From NCBI GenBank assembly GCA_045627405.1, contig JAZQNP010000093.1:1-64000 (forward strand): a DNA stretch of 64,000 nt. Reading direction: 5' to 3'. Position numbers and translations under genes: made by a program. Below, piece after piece: positions 40,833 through 48,171 of this stretch. The notes beneath the pieces are model-generated. The model was not told the origin of the DNA. It worked only from the letters and a program-made list of their open reading frames with translations, and did not search any database. This DNA comes from Firm-04 sp045627405 (GTDB lineage: Bacteria > Bacillota > Clostridia > Oscillospirales > Ruminococcaceae). Position 1 is the stretch's first letter. Each line of letters begins with the position of its first letter.

Positions 40833-41051
40833 CTATTTTTCCTCCGCTTGCATGATGTTGGTTCTGCCGAGGATATAATCGGTCGAAACGCCGTAAAAAT
40901 CGGCAAGAATGAGCAGATGTTCGACCGGAATGGTCTGGTATCCGCGTTCATAGCGGGAATAAACCGTCTGACTGGTATGAAGCAGTGCGGCAACTTGGGT
41001 TTGATTCAGGTCTCTGTCCTCCCGCAGGTCGCGCAGTCTTTGAAAGTACAC
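40833..41051 (-). CDS. XRE-family HTH transcriptional regulator
   Basis: The 72-residue protein is one Cro/C1 HTH domain: YFQRLRDLREDRDLNQTQVA, then SQTVYSRYERGYQTIP, ending STDYILGRTN. The start is probably the GTG at 41051, nine bases after GGAGG; the longer frame from 41126 runs through the operator region and lacks a ribosome site. It is strongly similar to the XRE gene at 1482. It is divergent from the TM2-protein gene, and two palindromes flank the promoter between them. Confidence 0.85.
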   Translation of the reverse strand: MYFQRLRDLREDRDLNQTQVAALLHTSQTVYSRYERGYQTIPVEHLLILADFYGVSTDYILGRTNIMQAEEK

Positions 41052-41095
41052 AAAAAAATGCCTCCGTCTTTGTGAAATGATGCCAAATTTCGTTG

Positions 41096-41113
41096 TAGTA
41101 CCGTTTGGTACTA
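41096..41113. promoter_or_regulatory. Operator 1 (TAGTACC-gttt-GGTACTA)
   Basis: A perfect 7-bp inverted repeat around a 4-bp centre, ending next to the -35 of the TM2 gene and just upstream of the XRE ribosome site. It matches operator 2 at 41151-41168. Confidence 0.8.
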
Positions 41114-41142
41114 TTGACTTTATCATAATTATGTGCTAGAAT
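41114..41142 (+). promoter_or_regulatory. Promoter of the TM2/zinc-ribbon gene
   Basis: TTGACT (41114-41119), 17 bp, TAGAAT (41137-41142) with an extended TG. It lies exactly between two copies of the palindrome. Confidence 0.75.
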
Positions 41143-41150
41143 GACATTGA

Positions 41151-41168
41151 TAGTACTTTTAGGTACTA
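41151..41168. promoter_or_regulatory. Operator 2 (TAGTAC-tttta-GGTACTA)
   Basis: An 18-bp near-palindrome with the same half-sites as operator 1; the two centres are 55 bp apart. It covers the expected transcription start of the TM2 gene, so binding would block transcription. Confidence 0.8.
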
Positions 41169-41193
41169 AAACAGAAACGGAGGTGCTTTTTCT

Positions 41194-41610
41194 ATGAGCG
41201 AAACAATGAACATTCAAAATCCGGTAAATGAAACAATGCCCGGACAGAACACAAAGTATTGTCAGCATTGTGCCGCCGTAATCCCTGCTGCTGCTGTGGT
41301 CTGTACGCATTGCGGCTGTCAAGTCAGTTCAATGCAGACGCAGGCGGCAACGCCGAATATTACCATTCAGAATACCAACATGAACACCAATATCAATAAA
41401 AATATGAATGGATATGCCGGCGGCAGAGCAAAAAACAAATGGGTCTCCTTCGCGCTGTGTTTATGCCTCGGGTATATCGGCGCGCACAAATTCTATGAAG
41501 GAAAAGCCGGAATGGGTCTTTTGTACTTGTTTACCTTCGGACTGTTCGGGTTTGGCTGGGCGATCGACTGCATCATTCTGCTTCTGAAACCGAATCCCTA
41601 TTTTGTCTGA
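41194..41610 (+). CDS. TM2-domain membrane protein with N-terminal zinc ribbon
   Basis: The 138-residue protein has a zinc ribbon at about residues 28-47 (CQHC...CTHC), an Asn-rich linker (NITIQNTNMNTNINKNMN), and a TM2 domain with two membrane spans: KNKWVSFALCLCLGYIGAHK, then FYEGKAGMGLLYLFTFGLFG and DCI. TM2 proteins have no settled bacterial function. GGAGGTG precedes the ATG. It is monocistronic with a strong terminator and is probably repressed by the divergent XRE protein. Confidence 0.88.
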   Translation: MSETMNIQNPVNETMPGQNTKYCQHCAAVIPAAAVVCTHCGCQVSSMQTQAATPNITIQNTNMNTNINKNMNGYAGGRAKNKWVSFALCLCLGYIGAHKFYEGKAGMGLLYLFTFGLFGFGWAIDCIILLLKPNPYFV

Positions 41611-41631
41611 ACTGTTTTGCACGAAAGAATC

Positions 41632-41669
41632 ATACCCGCACGGGAGAATATCCTGTGCGGGTATTTTTT
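41632..41669 (+). terminator. Terminator of the TM2 gene
   Basis: ATACCCGCACGGGA pairs with TCCTGTGCGGGTAT around a 5-base loop, followed by a T-run. Confidence 0.9.
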
Positions 41670-41764
41670 AGAATGCTGCAAGGCAACGCGGATACCTTGT
41701 CTTGTTCGACAAAAATCTGCCGTCTTTCCGATTCCATTTTTACGGTTTTCACAGCAAAAATCCC

Positions 41765-41793
41765 TTGCCTTTTTCCGGAAAAAGGAGTATAAT
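41765..41793 (+). promoter_or_regulatory. Promoter of the decarboxylase gamma/beta operon
   Basis: TTGCCT (41765-41770), 17 bp, TATAAT (41788-41793). The spacer holds the inverted repeat TTTTTCCGGAAAAA, a perfect palindrome that may be an operator. Confidence 0.7.
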
Positions 41794-41835
41794 AAATATG
41801 TGTGTGTAAAAAACAGAGGGAGGTTCTGAAATTTT

Positions 41836-42297
41836 ATGACAATGCATCCGATCCTGTTACTTGCGGATAAGGTGCTGAAAGGTACCGAGAAGATGAACGT
41901 CACGCAGATCGTCTCGATGACGATTATCGGTCTGCTGGTTGTGTTCTGCGCGCTGCTGCTGCTGGTGCTGTTTCTTTACTGCTCGGGCAGCATTTTCAAG
42001 AAGATGAATCCCGGCGCGAAAAAGAAAGAGGCTCCGAAGAAAACCCCCGCACCGGCAAAGCCCGCGCAGAAGCCCGCCGCAAAGCCTGCTGCGCCGTCGG
42101 CTCCTGCTGCATCGGCTGCGGCATCTGCGGAGGACGAAAGCGAGATCATTGCGGTGATCATGGCAGCAGTTGCAGCGATGGGCGAGGCGGACGGCACAGC
42201 CTATGCCGTGCGCTCGGTAAAACAGGTCACGCGCGGCGGCTCCGGACGGAATGTCTGGGCGCAGGCGGGCCTTTCCGATGCGACAAGACCGTTCTGA
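41836..42297 (+). CDS. OadG-like gamma subunit of a sodium-pumping decarboxylase
   Basis: The 153-residue protein has one membrane span (about residues 25-49, IVSMTIIGLLVVFCALLLL), a Lys/Ala/Pro-rich linker and a short C-terminal domain (DESEIIAVIMAAVAAMGEAD and SVKQV). OadG-type subunits bridge the carboxyltransferase and the membrane beta subunit. It lies 45 bp before the beta-subunit gene. The Ala/Pro linker resembles those of biotin carrier subunits, but no MKM biotin site is present. Confidence 0.8.
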   Translation: MTMHPILLLADKVLKGTEKMNVTQIVSMTIIGLLVVFCALLLLVLFLYCSGSIFKKMNPGAKKKEAPKKTPAPAKPAQKPAAKPAAPSAPAASAAASAEDESEIIAVIMAAVAAMGEADGTAYAVRSVKQVTRGGSGRNVWAQAGLSDATRPF

Positions 42298-42341
42298 TGT
42301 GCAATGAGAAAACAAATCACGAGAGTTGAGGATAAACGGAT

Positions 42342-43556
42342 ATGGGTGGAGTGTTAGACTTTCTGACAAACACAGTCGGCGGTCTCTGGAATGACAGCGG
42401 ATTGAATGCGCTGTTCACCTCCGGCGGCTGGAAGAATCTGATCATGATTCTGATTTCGTTTGTGTTCATGTATCTGGCGATTGCCAAGGGCTTTGAGCCG
42501 CTGCTGCTGCTGCCGATTTCTTTCGGCATGCTGCTGACGAATCTGCCGATGGCAGAGCTGTATCATCCGGATCTCTGGGTGCTGGTTGACGGGCATGTGG
42601 ATTATGGAACCGTGCTGCGGGACGGCGGCTTGCTTGACATATTATATCTGGGCGTCAAGCTGCAATTATATCCGCCGCTGATCTTTCTCGGCATCGGCTG
42701 TATGACAGACTTTTCCCCGCTGATTGCAAATCCCAAGAGCTTTCTGCTGGGTGCTGCGGCACAGGGCGGCATCTTCTTTACGTTCATTGTGGCAGGTCTG
42801 CTGGGCTTTACGGCAGCCGAGGCGGGAGCCATTGCGATCATCGGCGGCGCGGACGGTCCGACTGCGATCTATGTTTCGACCCGTCTGCTGACGGGCGGCG
42901 GTGCGATCACAACCGGTAACATCGCGCTTGCGGCGTATACTTACATGGCACTGGTGCCGATCATCCAGCCGCCGATTATGCGGCTGATGACAAGCAAAAA
43001 GGAACGCGCGGTCAAGATGGAGCAGCTTCGCACCGTTTCCAAGACCGAGCGCATCATCTTCCCGATTGCCGTTACGATTATCGTTTCGCTGCTGGTTCCG
43101 TCGGCTGCACCGCTGGTCGGCATGCTGATGTTCGGCAATCTGCTGAAAGAATCCGGCGTTGCGGCGCGTCTGATCGACACAGCGCAGAATGCTCTGATGA
43201 ACATTATCACGATTTTCCTCGGCATTTCTGTCGGTGCGACGACGACCGCAGATCAGATTTTCAGCCTGAAATTCCTCGGTGTCATGTTCCTTGGTGTTGT
43301 GGCATTCTCGCTGGGTACGATAAGCGGTCTGGTGCTGGGCAAGATCATGTACAAAGTCACCGGCGGAAAGGTCAATCCGCTGATCGGTTCTGCGGGTGTT
43401 TCCGCAGTGCCGATGGCTGCGAGAATTTCGCAGAAGGTCGGTGCGGAGACGGATCCGACCAATTTCCTGCTGATGCATGCAATGGGTCCGAATGTTGCGG
43501 GCGTCATCGGTTCGGCGGTTGCGGCGGGTGTGCTGCTCTCCGTGATCGGCGGCTGA
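42342..43556 (+). CDS. Beta subunit of a sodium-translocating carboxylate decarboxylase
   Basis: The 404-residue membrane protein has about ten hydrophobic segments and the family signature AIIGGADGPTAIYVSTRLLT, whose Asp binds Na+. Other markers are IGCMTDFSPLIANPKSFLLG and SAGVSAVPMAARISQKVG. Beta subunits couple decarboxylation of a biotin-bound carboxyl (from oxaloacetate, methylmalonyl-CoA or glutaconyl-CoA) to Na+ export. No alpha carboxyltransferase or biotin carrier gene is adjacent; a terminator follows, so the acid substrate cannot be told from here. Confidence 0.93.
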   Translation: MGGVLDFLTNTVGGLWNDSGLNALFTSGGWKNLIMILISFVFMYLAIAKGFEPLLLLPISFGMLLTNLPMAELYHPDLWVLVDGHVDYGTVLRDGGLLDILYLGVKLQLYPPLIFLGIGCMTDFSPLIANPKSFLLGAAAQGGIFFTFIVAGLLGFTAAEAGAIAIIGGADGPTAIYVSTRLLTGGGAITTGNIALAAYTYMALVPIIQPPIMRLMTSKKERAVKMEQLRTVSKTERIIFPIAVTIIVSLLVPSAAPLVGMLMFGNLLKESGVAARLIDTAQNALMNIITIFLGISVGATTTADQIFSLKFLGVMFLGVVAFSLGTISGLVLGKIMYKVTGGKVNPLIGSAGVSAVPMAARISQKVGAETDPTNFLLMHAMGPNVAGVIGSAVAAGVLLSVIGG

Positions 43557-43572
43557 TTCTGATTCATAAAAG

Positions 43573-43613
43573 AAAAACGCATGTTGTACGGTTGGTACAG
43601 CATGCGTTTTTTT
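43573..43613. terminator. Terminator after the decarboxylase operon
   Basis: AAACGCATGTTGTAC pairs with GTACAGCATGCGTTT around a 5-base loop; a T-run follows on the plus strand. It may also serve the convergent lipoprotein gene. Confidence 0.9.
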
Positions 43614-43629
43614 GGTCTGTCTGATCGGG

Positions 43630-44628
43630 TTAGTACAGCTCTGTCATGACCGCGGTTTTCCAGACGCCGTCTGTATAGACGATTTCAAACGGATAGAATT
43701 CCACTTCGGTGTCGGTGAATTCGGGATACCAGTGTGCCTGTGTGTCAAAGAGCAGGCGATCTGTTTTTTGCTCTGTCATCATGTAGATTTCGGTGTAATC
43801 CAGTGCGATGTTGTCGCCGTATCCGGATATGACCCAGAGAGCGTTGTCCGATTCGCGGTAGCATTCGTCAAATCTGTCATCGTAATCATCGGTGAAATAT
43901 TCATGAAACGCGTCCATGAGCTGCGCAAAGGTGATGCCGTCGGGCGCGAGGCGGTCAAAGCCGATCTCGTCATACTCTCCGGTAGTGCCGTCTGCGATGG
44001 TGCCGCCCTCACGCTGGAACATCAGGTACAGATTCATAGACTGATAGTACATCAGGACGCCGAGTGCGCCGCGTTCCGCTTCGCTCAGCTCAGAGGCGGG
44101 CGTGCTGCACTGTGCAGCGATATAGTCTGCAAGGACATAGCCCTCCTGCCCGTCTGCTTTAATGTGCAGCCAGCGGTCGGACCAATTCCAGAGATCACCG
44201 GTGACAGCGATGCCGAGTACCTCCACCGCGCTGCGGTTTTCAAGTGTAGTGAGCAGTTCGCCGGAATCGGTTGCTTCGGCATACATTTCCAGTCCCTCCG
44301 GAATACCGCAGACAAATCCGCTGCATGAAATGGCAGCTTCGGTTCCGTCTTCAAAGAGCGTGCGCACATCAAAAATATCCGTGATGACCTCATCTGTAAC
44401 AGCGGCGGCAGTTGTCGTCTCTGCATATTCCGTCGTATGTTCGGCGGCTGCGGTTGTATCTTGGGGATCGGTGTTTTCTGTTGCAGCAGTCTCCTCTGCG
44501 GCGGATGTTGTTTCTGTGCGGTCGGCAGCCCCCGTGCTGCTGACGGGATCGGTGCCGCATCCGGTCAGGGTCACTGCGGTGAGCAGAGCAGCCGCGATCA
44601 GACGTTGCAGCTGTTTTTGCATATCCAT
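43630..44628 (-). CDS. Lipoprotein with a Thr-rich linker and an SH3-like domain
   Basis: The 332-residue protein has a lipoprotein signal with lipobox LTGC (Cys near residue 24), an acidic Thr/Glu/Ala-rich linker to about 80, an SH3b-like stretch (about 105-165: LEMYAEATDSGELLTTLENR through WLHIKADGQEGYVLADYI) and a C-terminal alpha/beta domain of about 150 residues of unknown family. Lipid-anchored SH3b proteins often bind the cell wall. It is a single gene with a consensus promoter. Confidence 0.78.
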   Translation of the reverse strand: MDMQKQLQRLIAAALLTAVTLTGCGTDPVSSTGAADRTETTSAAEETAATENTDPQDTTAAAEHTTEYAETTTAAAVTDEVITDIFDVRTLFEDGTEAAISCSGFVCGIPEGLEMYAEATDSGELLTTLENRSAVEVLGIAVTGDLWNWSDRWLHIKADGQEGYVLADYIAAQCSTPASELSEAERGALGVLMYYQSMNLYLMFQREGGTIADGTTGEYDEIGFDRLAPDGITFAQLMDAFHEYFTDDYDDRFDECYRESDNALWVISGYGDNIALDYTEIYMMTEQKTDRLLFDTQAHWYPEFTDTEVEFYPFEIVYTDGVWKTAVMTELY

Positions 44629-44651
44629 TCCTCCTTGTTATCGGTAGTTAT

Positions 44652-44680
44652 ATCATAGCATATTTTTCTCCGCCTGTCAA
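44652..44680 (-). promoter_or_regulatory. Promoter of the SH3-like lipoprotein gene
   Basis: Minus strand: TTGACA (44675-44680), 17 bp, TATGAT (44652-44657) with an extended TG. Confidence 0.75.
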
Positions 44681-44696
44681 ATGGACAGTGCAAAGA

Positions 44697-44730
44697 AAGC
44701 GCGCTGCGGTGTGATGACCGCAGCACGCAT
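44697..44730 (-). terminator. Terminator of the VWA operon
   Basis: GCGCGCTGCGGT and ACCGCAGCACGC form a stem with one mismatch around a 6-base loop; on the minus strand a T-rich tract follows. Confidence 0.75.
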
Positions 44731-44742
44731 GTTGTATATCCG

Positions 44743-46452
44743 TTACATCTGTGCGTTGAAGAGGCTTTTCAGCGTATAGATGACGTCGTCGTTGTCTGCG
44801 TTGATGCTTGCCGCCTCATTGATTGCAGACAGCTCCGAGAGTGCATCGAGATTTGCGTTGTAGCCGATGGTATAGCACGGAACGCCGAGACCCTCGATGA
44901 TGCCGCTGATTTCTTTCAGCGAGTTGCCCATGTTGGTCTCGCCGTCGCTGAGGACGAAGAGCATCGGCTTGACCGTCTGACCGGTCTCTGCCTCGATTTC
45001 CGCCTGTTTATCCATCAGCATATCCAGACCGACCAGCACCGCATCATAGGTTGCGGTATTGCCGAGTGCGGAGAGATCTTCCACTGCGCCGGTGAAGTAG
45101 CTGCGCTGATTCAGTGTGAATTCGTCGATCGGCAGATTGACGGTGACATCGTCGCTGTAACTGATCAGACCGACGTAGTTTGTGGTGTTGATATACTGAG
45201 AAGCGTTGATCAGCGATGTCTGCAAATTTTGCAGCCGCTCACCGTTCATGCTGCCGGAGACATCCGCGACGAACACCGCCATGACGGGGCTGCCGGCATC
45301 TTTTTCGGTTTTCCAGAGCTTCTGTGCGCTGAGCATTGCCGCGCCGTTGATGCTGTCAGAGAGCGATCCGGAATAGTCTTCCAGTGCGTTAAAGCCGTAA
45401 TTGGTTGCCATTCTCTGGCATTCATCGGTCAGGCAGTAGTCGATGAAGGTGCGTGCAAGGCTGCTCTGTTCATCACTCAGGGAGACCAGAGAATACATCG
45501 GGCTGTCATGCCGGACGCCGAACGGGACAAACTTGTAGTTGCGCAGCTCTGCGACATTGGAATAGCACTGATATTCGAGAATGAACGCATCCAGCACACC
45601 GTTTGCAGCCGCTTCGCGCATTTGCAGCGTGGTATAGGCGACGAACGGGACATTCTGCTGGAACTGCTGGAACTTGGAGACAGCCGTTGTGCTGAGAATG
45701 TCCGCCGAGTCAAATTCCTGCAAGGCACTGACGAGGAAGTTCAGACCGGTCGAGGAGGCGTAGGGGTTGGTGTAGCCCATGGCGATTTCGCTCTTGATGG
45801 TTGCCTCGATGACAGAGCTGATGTCCACCTTGCCGTAGGCACTTTCGATCTGCGAATAGGTATCCTGCGTGAGCAGAATGCCGGTGGTATTGCCGGCGAG
45901 GCGGGATTCCAGCAGCTTGATATTGACATTTTCCGCAGCGAGCATCTCACCCCAGAGTTCGTTGGAGGGAGAATACAGCTCCGGGACATACTTGCCGGAA
46001 ACGATGTAGTCAATGGCGGCACCCGATGCGATCGGGCGCACGGAAATGGTTGCCCATTTGCCGTTTATCTCATGATGCTCGTCATTGAACTTCTCTGCGA
46101 CCTCGTTGAGCCAGCCGTCTGTGCCGGAGGAGGACTTTTCGGTGGAGGAGAAAATTTCCAGATTGATCTGTCCTTTTCCCTCGACGCTCAGCGGATATTT
46201 GGTAATATCCGGCAGCTCATCTGCAAGGTCTGTGCCGCTGATTTCCACGGTTGCCTTGCGCGGCATGGTCTGTGTGATTTCAATATGTTTCAGTTTCTTT
46301 TCGAGCTGTGCCATCGCACTTTCGCGGGACAGCTGCGAGTTGGATTTGCCGATCCGGTTGCTGATTGAGATGCCGACAATCGCACAGGTCACGATAATGG
46401 CTGCAATGACGATCAGTGTGACAGCGTTTTTGGATTGTGTTTTTTTGCTCAT
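44743..46452 (-). CDS. Membrane-anchored solute-binding plus VWA domain protein
   Basis: The 569-residue protein has an N-terminal membrane anchor (about residues 11-30), a periplasmic-binding-protein-type region (about 90-370: IFSSTEKSSSGTDGWLNEVA, MGYTNPYASSTGLNFLV, SLVSLSDEQSSLARTFIDYC) and a C-terminal von Willebrand A domain with the metal site DVSGSMNGERL, the conserved Thr near NTATYDAVL and VLSDGETNMG. It is the third gene of an operon after two paralogous helical membrane proteins. Similar combinations occur in Clostridia beside TelA/XpaC-like genes, but no TelA gene is here. The ligand is unknown. Confidence 0.85.
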   Translation of the reverse strand: MSKKTQSKNAVTLIVIAAIIVTCAIVGISISNRIGKSNSQLSRESAMAQLEKKLKHIEITQTMPRKATVEISGTDLADELPDITKYPLSVEGKGQINLEIFSSTEKSSSGTDGWLNEVAEKFNDEHHEINGKWATISVRPIASGAAIDYIVSGKYVPELYSPSNELWGEMLAAENVNIKLLESRLAGNTTGILLTQDTYSQIESAYGKVDISSVIEATIKSEIAMGYTNPYASSTGLNFLVSALQEFDSADILSTTAVSKFQQFQQNVPFVAYTTLQMREAAANGVLDAFILEYQCYSNVAELRNYKFVPFGVRHDSPMYSLVSLSDEQSSLARTFIDYCLTDECQRMATNYGFNALEDYSGSLSDSINGAAMLSAQKLWKTEKDAGSPVMAVFVADVSGSMNGERLQNLQTSLINASQYINTTNYVGLISYSDDVTVNLPIDEFTLNQRSYFTGAVEDLSALGNTATYDAVLVGLDMLMDKQAEIEAETGQTVKPMLFVLSDGETNMGNSLKEISGIIEGLGVPCYTIGYNANLDALSELSAINEAASINADNDDVIYTLKSLFNAQM

Positions 46453-46471
46453 TTTCAGTCTCCTTTCCTGG

Positions 46472-47248
46472 TTACGAGATCATTCTGCGGTCTGCCGGCG
46501 GCTCCGGCTCTCCGGTGCGGATGCTGTACAGCGTATCTGCGAGAACATCCAGCGAGGGAACCGGTGCCGGCAAACTGTCATTCATTTGTGTAATTTCGAT
46601 GATGAGACGCTCAAAATCCTGCAATACACGGGCATTTTCATCGAGCAGTCCGCGCAGATAGGTCTGATGCATCTCCCGCAGTGACAGATCGTTCTGGTCG
46701 CAGTATTGCAGCCGGTAGAGAATCTGTTTGCAGTTGTTCATGATATAAGCAGCGGCATCGTCGGCACTTTTGCGGAAGGGGTGATCCTTTTCCAGCAAAG
46801 CGCGGATGGCAAGCTGCTTTCTGTTGAGCTGATTGAGCTGCGCGATTGCCTCACCCGCCTCCGCACGCAGGGGCATATAGGTCAGCGGCAGAAGGCGGAA
46901 AGCAGCGAGCAGATCATCCGGTGTCCGGAAGCGGTCGCCTGCGCCGACGGGAGCAGACAGCTTTTGCTGCATCTTGTCTGTCATTGTTTTCTGTTCCAGC
47001 CTGCTCAGCAGCGGGACAATCAGCAGAATGAGGAGCAGGCCGAGCGGGAAGGGCAGCAGGAGCATCGACAGCCCGCACAGAACGGGGATGAGTGCGCGCT
47101 GTTCTTTCGGCTGCTGCACAGTTTTGTACATCAGCATCTGCGCGCTGACTTTTCCTCCGCATCTGCGGCAGATGACAAATCTGTCATCCCCGCAGCTTTG
47201 CAGGATGCCGCCGCAGTCGGGGCAATATACAGTATCATTTCTGAACAT
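46472..47248 (-). CDS. Zinc-ribbon membrane protein, paralogue of the upstream gene
   Basis: The 258-residue protein has an N-terminal zinc ribbon (YCPDCGGILQ then ICRRCGGKV), a double membrane segment (about residues 54-80) and a helical cytosolic domain. From about residue 110 that domain is similar to residues 70-215 of the 228-residue protein at 47298-47984: matching LNRKQLAIRAL with LKRKQAALRAV, PFRKSADDAAAYIMNN with PFLSVAQDVDTYVLAN, and MHQTYLRGLLDENARVLQDF with MHVAYLQEVLGENAHVLSDF. The family is not recognised with confidence; a loose resemblance to XpaC-type proteins is noted. It lies between the paralogue and the VWA gene in one operon. Confidence 0.75.
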   Translation of the reverse strand: MFRNDTVYCPDCGGILQSCGDDRFVICRRCGGKVSAQMLMYKTVQQPKEQRALIPVLCGLSMLLLPFPLGLLLILLIVPLLSRLEQKTMTDKMQQKLSAPVGAGDRFRTPDDLLAAFRLLPLTYMPLRAEAGEAIAQLNQLNRKQLAIRALLEKDHPFRKSADDAAAYIMNNCKQILYRLQYCDQNDLSLREMHQTYLRGLLDENARVLQDFERLIIEITQMNDSLPAPVPSLDVLADTLYSIRTGEPEPPADRRMIS

Positions 47249-47297
47249 ACAACACCCTCCTTTCGCGGGTGCCGCAGCGGATAACAGGTAGAGGTGC

Positions 47298-47984
47298 TTA
47301 CTGCATCATCATCTGACTGCCGGAGCTGTCATCGTCTGTCCAGAGGTCTTCACTGCTTTTCCGGACGCTGCGCAGCGCAGCAGTCAGTTCGTTCAGGCAG
47401 GGGGTCGCGGCGGTCTGGTCGTCCCCGATCTGTGAAACTTCCAGGATGAGGTTTTCAAAATCGGAGAGGACATGTGCATTCTCACCGAGCACCTCCTGCA
47501 AGTAAGCAACGTGCATATTATATTTGTGTGGTTCACTGGAATCGTAGATCATCACGCGGTTCAAAATGCGCTTGCTGTTCGCGAGAACATAGGTGTCCAC
47601 ATCCTGTGCGACAGACAGGAACGGGCTGTCTTTGGAGTCGTCGAGAACTGCGCGCAGGGCAGCCTGCTTGCGTTTGAGCGATTCGAGCTGCCGGATTGCC
47701 ATTTTGATCTGATCTGCGAACGGGGTATCCTCATTGAGCCATGCGCGGAAAGCGCGGAGATAATCGTCTGCGCTTTTCAGCTTCTTGGCATCGCTGACGG
47801 ATTCCGCGCTGCTGCCGTGCATTACCATCCAGTCGATTCCGAGGGAGAGAGCGATCACACCGATCAGCGCGAAATACTTGCTGAAGGTAAAGGGCAGCTG
47901 CGACAGCTGCTTATACAATATGCCTGCCAAAAGCCCCTCGCCGAAAGCCAGTGCAATCAGGAGAATTTTTGTGCTTCTTTTCAC
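47298..47984 (-). CDS. Membrane-anchored helical protein (first gene of the VWA operon)
   Basis: The 228-residue protein has two hydrophobic segments (about residues 7-24 and 34-55) and a helical domain of about 150 residues shared with the downstream zinc-ribbon protein. The acidic C terminus ends SSGSQMMMQ. AAAGGAG precedes the ATG. It is first in an operon followed by its paralogue (49 bp) and the VWA protein (19 bp). The paired helical domains suggest a heteromeric complex that works with the VWA protein at the membrane; this is inference. Confidence 0.72.
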   Translation of the reverse strand: MKRSTKILLIALAFGEGLLAGILYKQLSQLPFTFSKYFALIGVIALSLGIDWMVMHGSSAESVSDAKKLKSADDYLRAFRAWLNEDTPFADQIKMAIRQLESLKRKQAALRAVLDDSKDSPFLSVAQDVDTYVLANSKRILNRVMIYDSSEPHKYNMHVAYLQEVLGENAHVLSDFENLILEVSQIGDDQTAATPCLNELTAALRSVRKSSEDLWTDDDSSGSQMMMQ

Positions 47985-48032
47985 GGTGCTTCACTCCTTT
48001 CCGCTTTTTGTATTGTTTATTTGCATGTTCTT

Positions 48033-48061
48033 ATGATACCATATCCTCAAAAAGCTGTCAA
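48033..48061 (-). promoter_or_regulatory. Promoter of the VWA operon
   Basis: Minus strand: TTGACA (48056-48061), 17 bp, TATCAT (48033-48038) with an extended TG. Confidence 0.75.
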
Positions 48062-48102
48062 GTTTGAAATTCAGCCGAAAAAGCCGGATTTCGGTCAAAA
48101 AG

Positions 48103-48135
48103 AAAAAAGAGAGCGAATCTCCTCCGCCCTCTTTT
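48103..48135 (-). terminator. Terminator of the ispH-S1 fusion operon
   Basis: On the minus strand AAGAGGGCG pairs with CGCTCTCTT (one mismatch), followed by a T-run. Confidence 0.7.
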
Positions 48136-48171
48136 CCCAATCGTCACCGGGTAAATCCGGTCGAATTTTTA

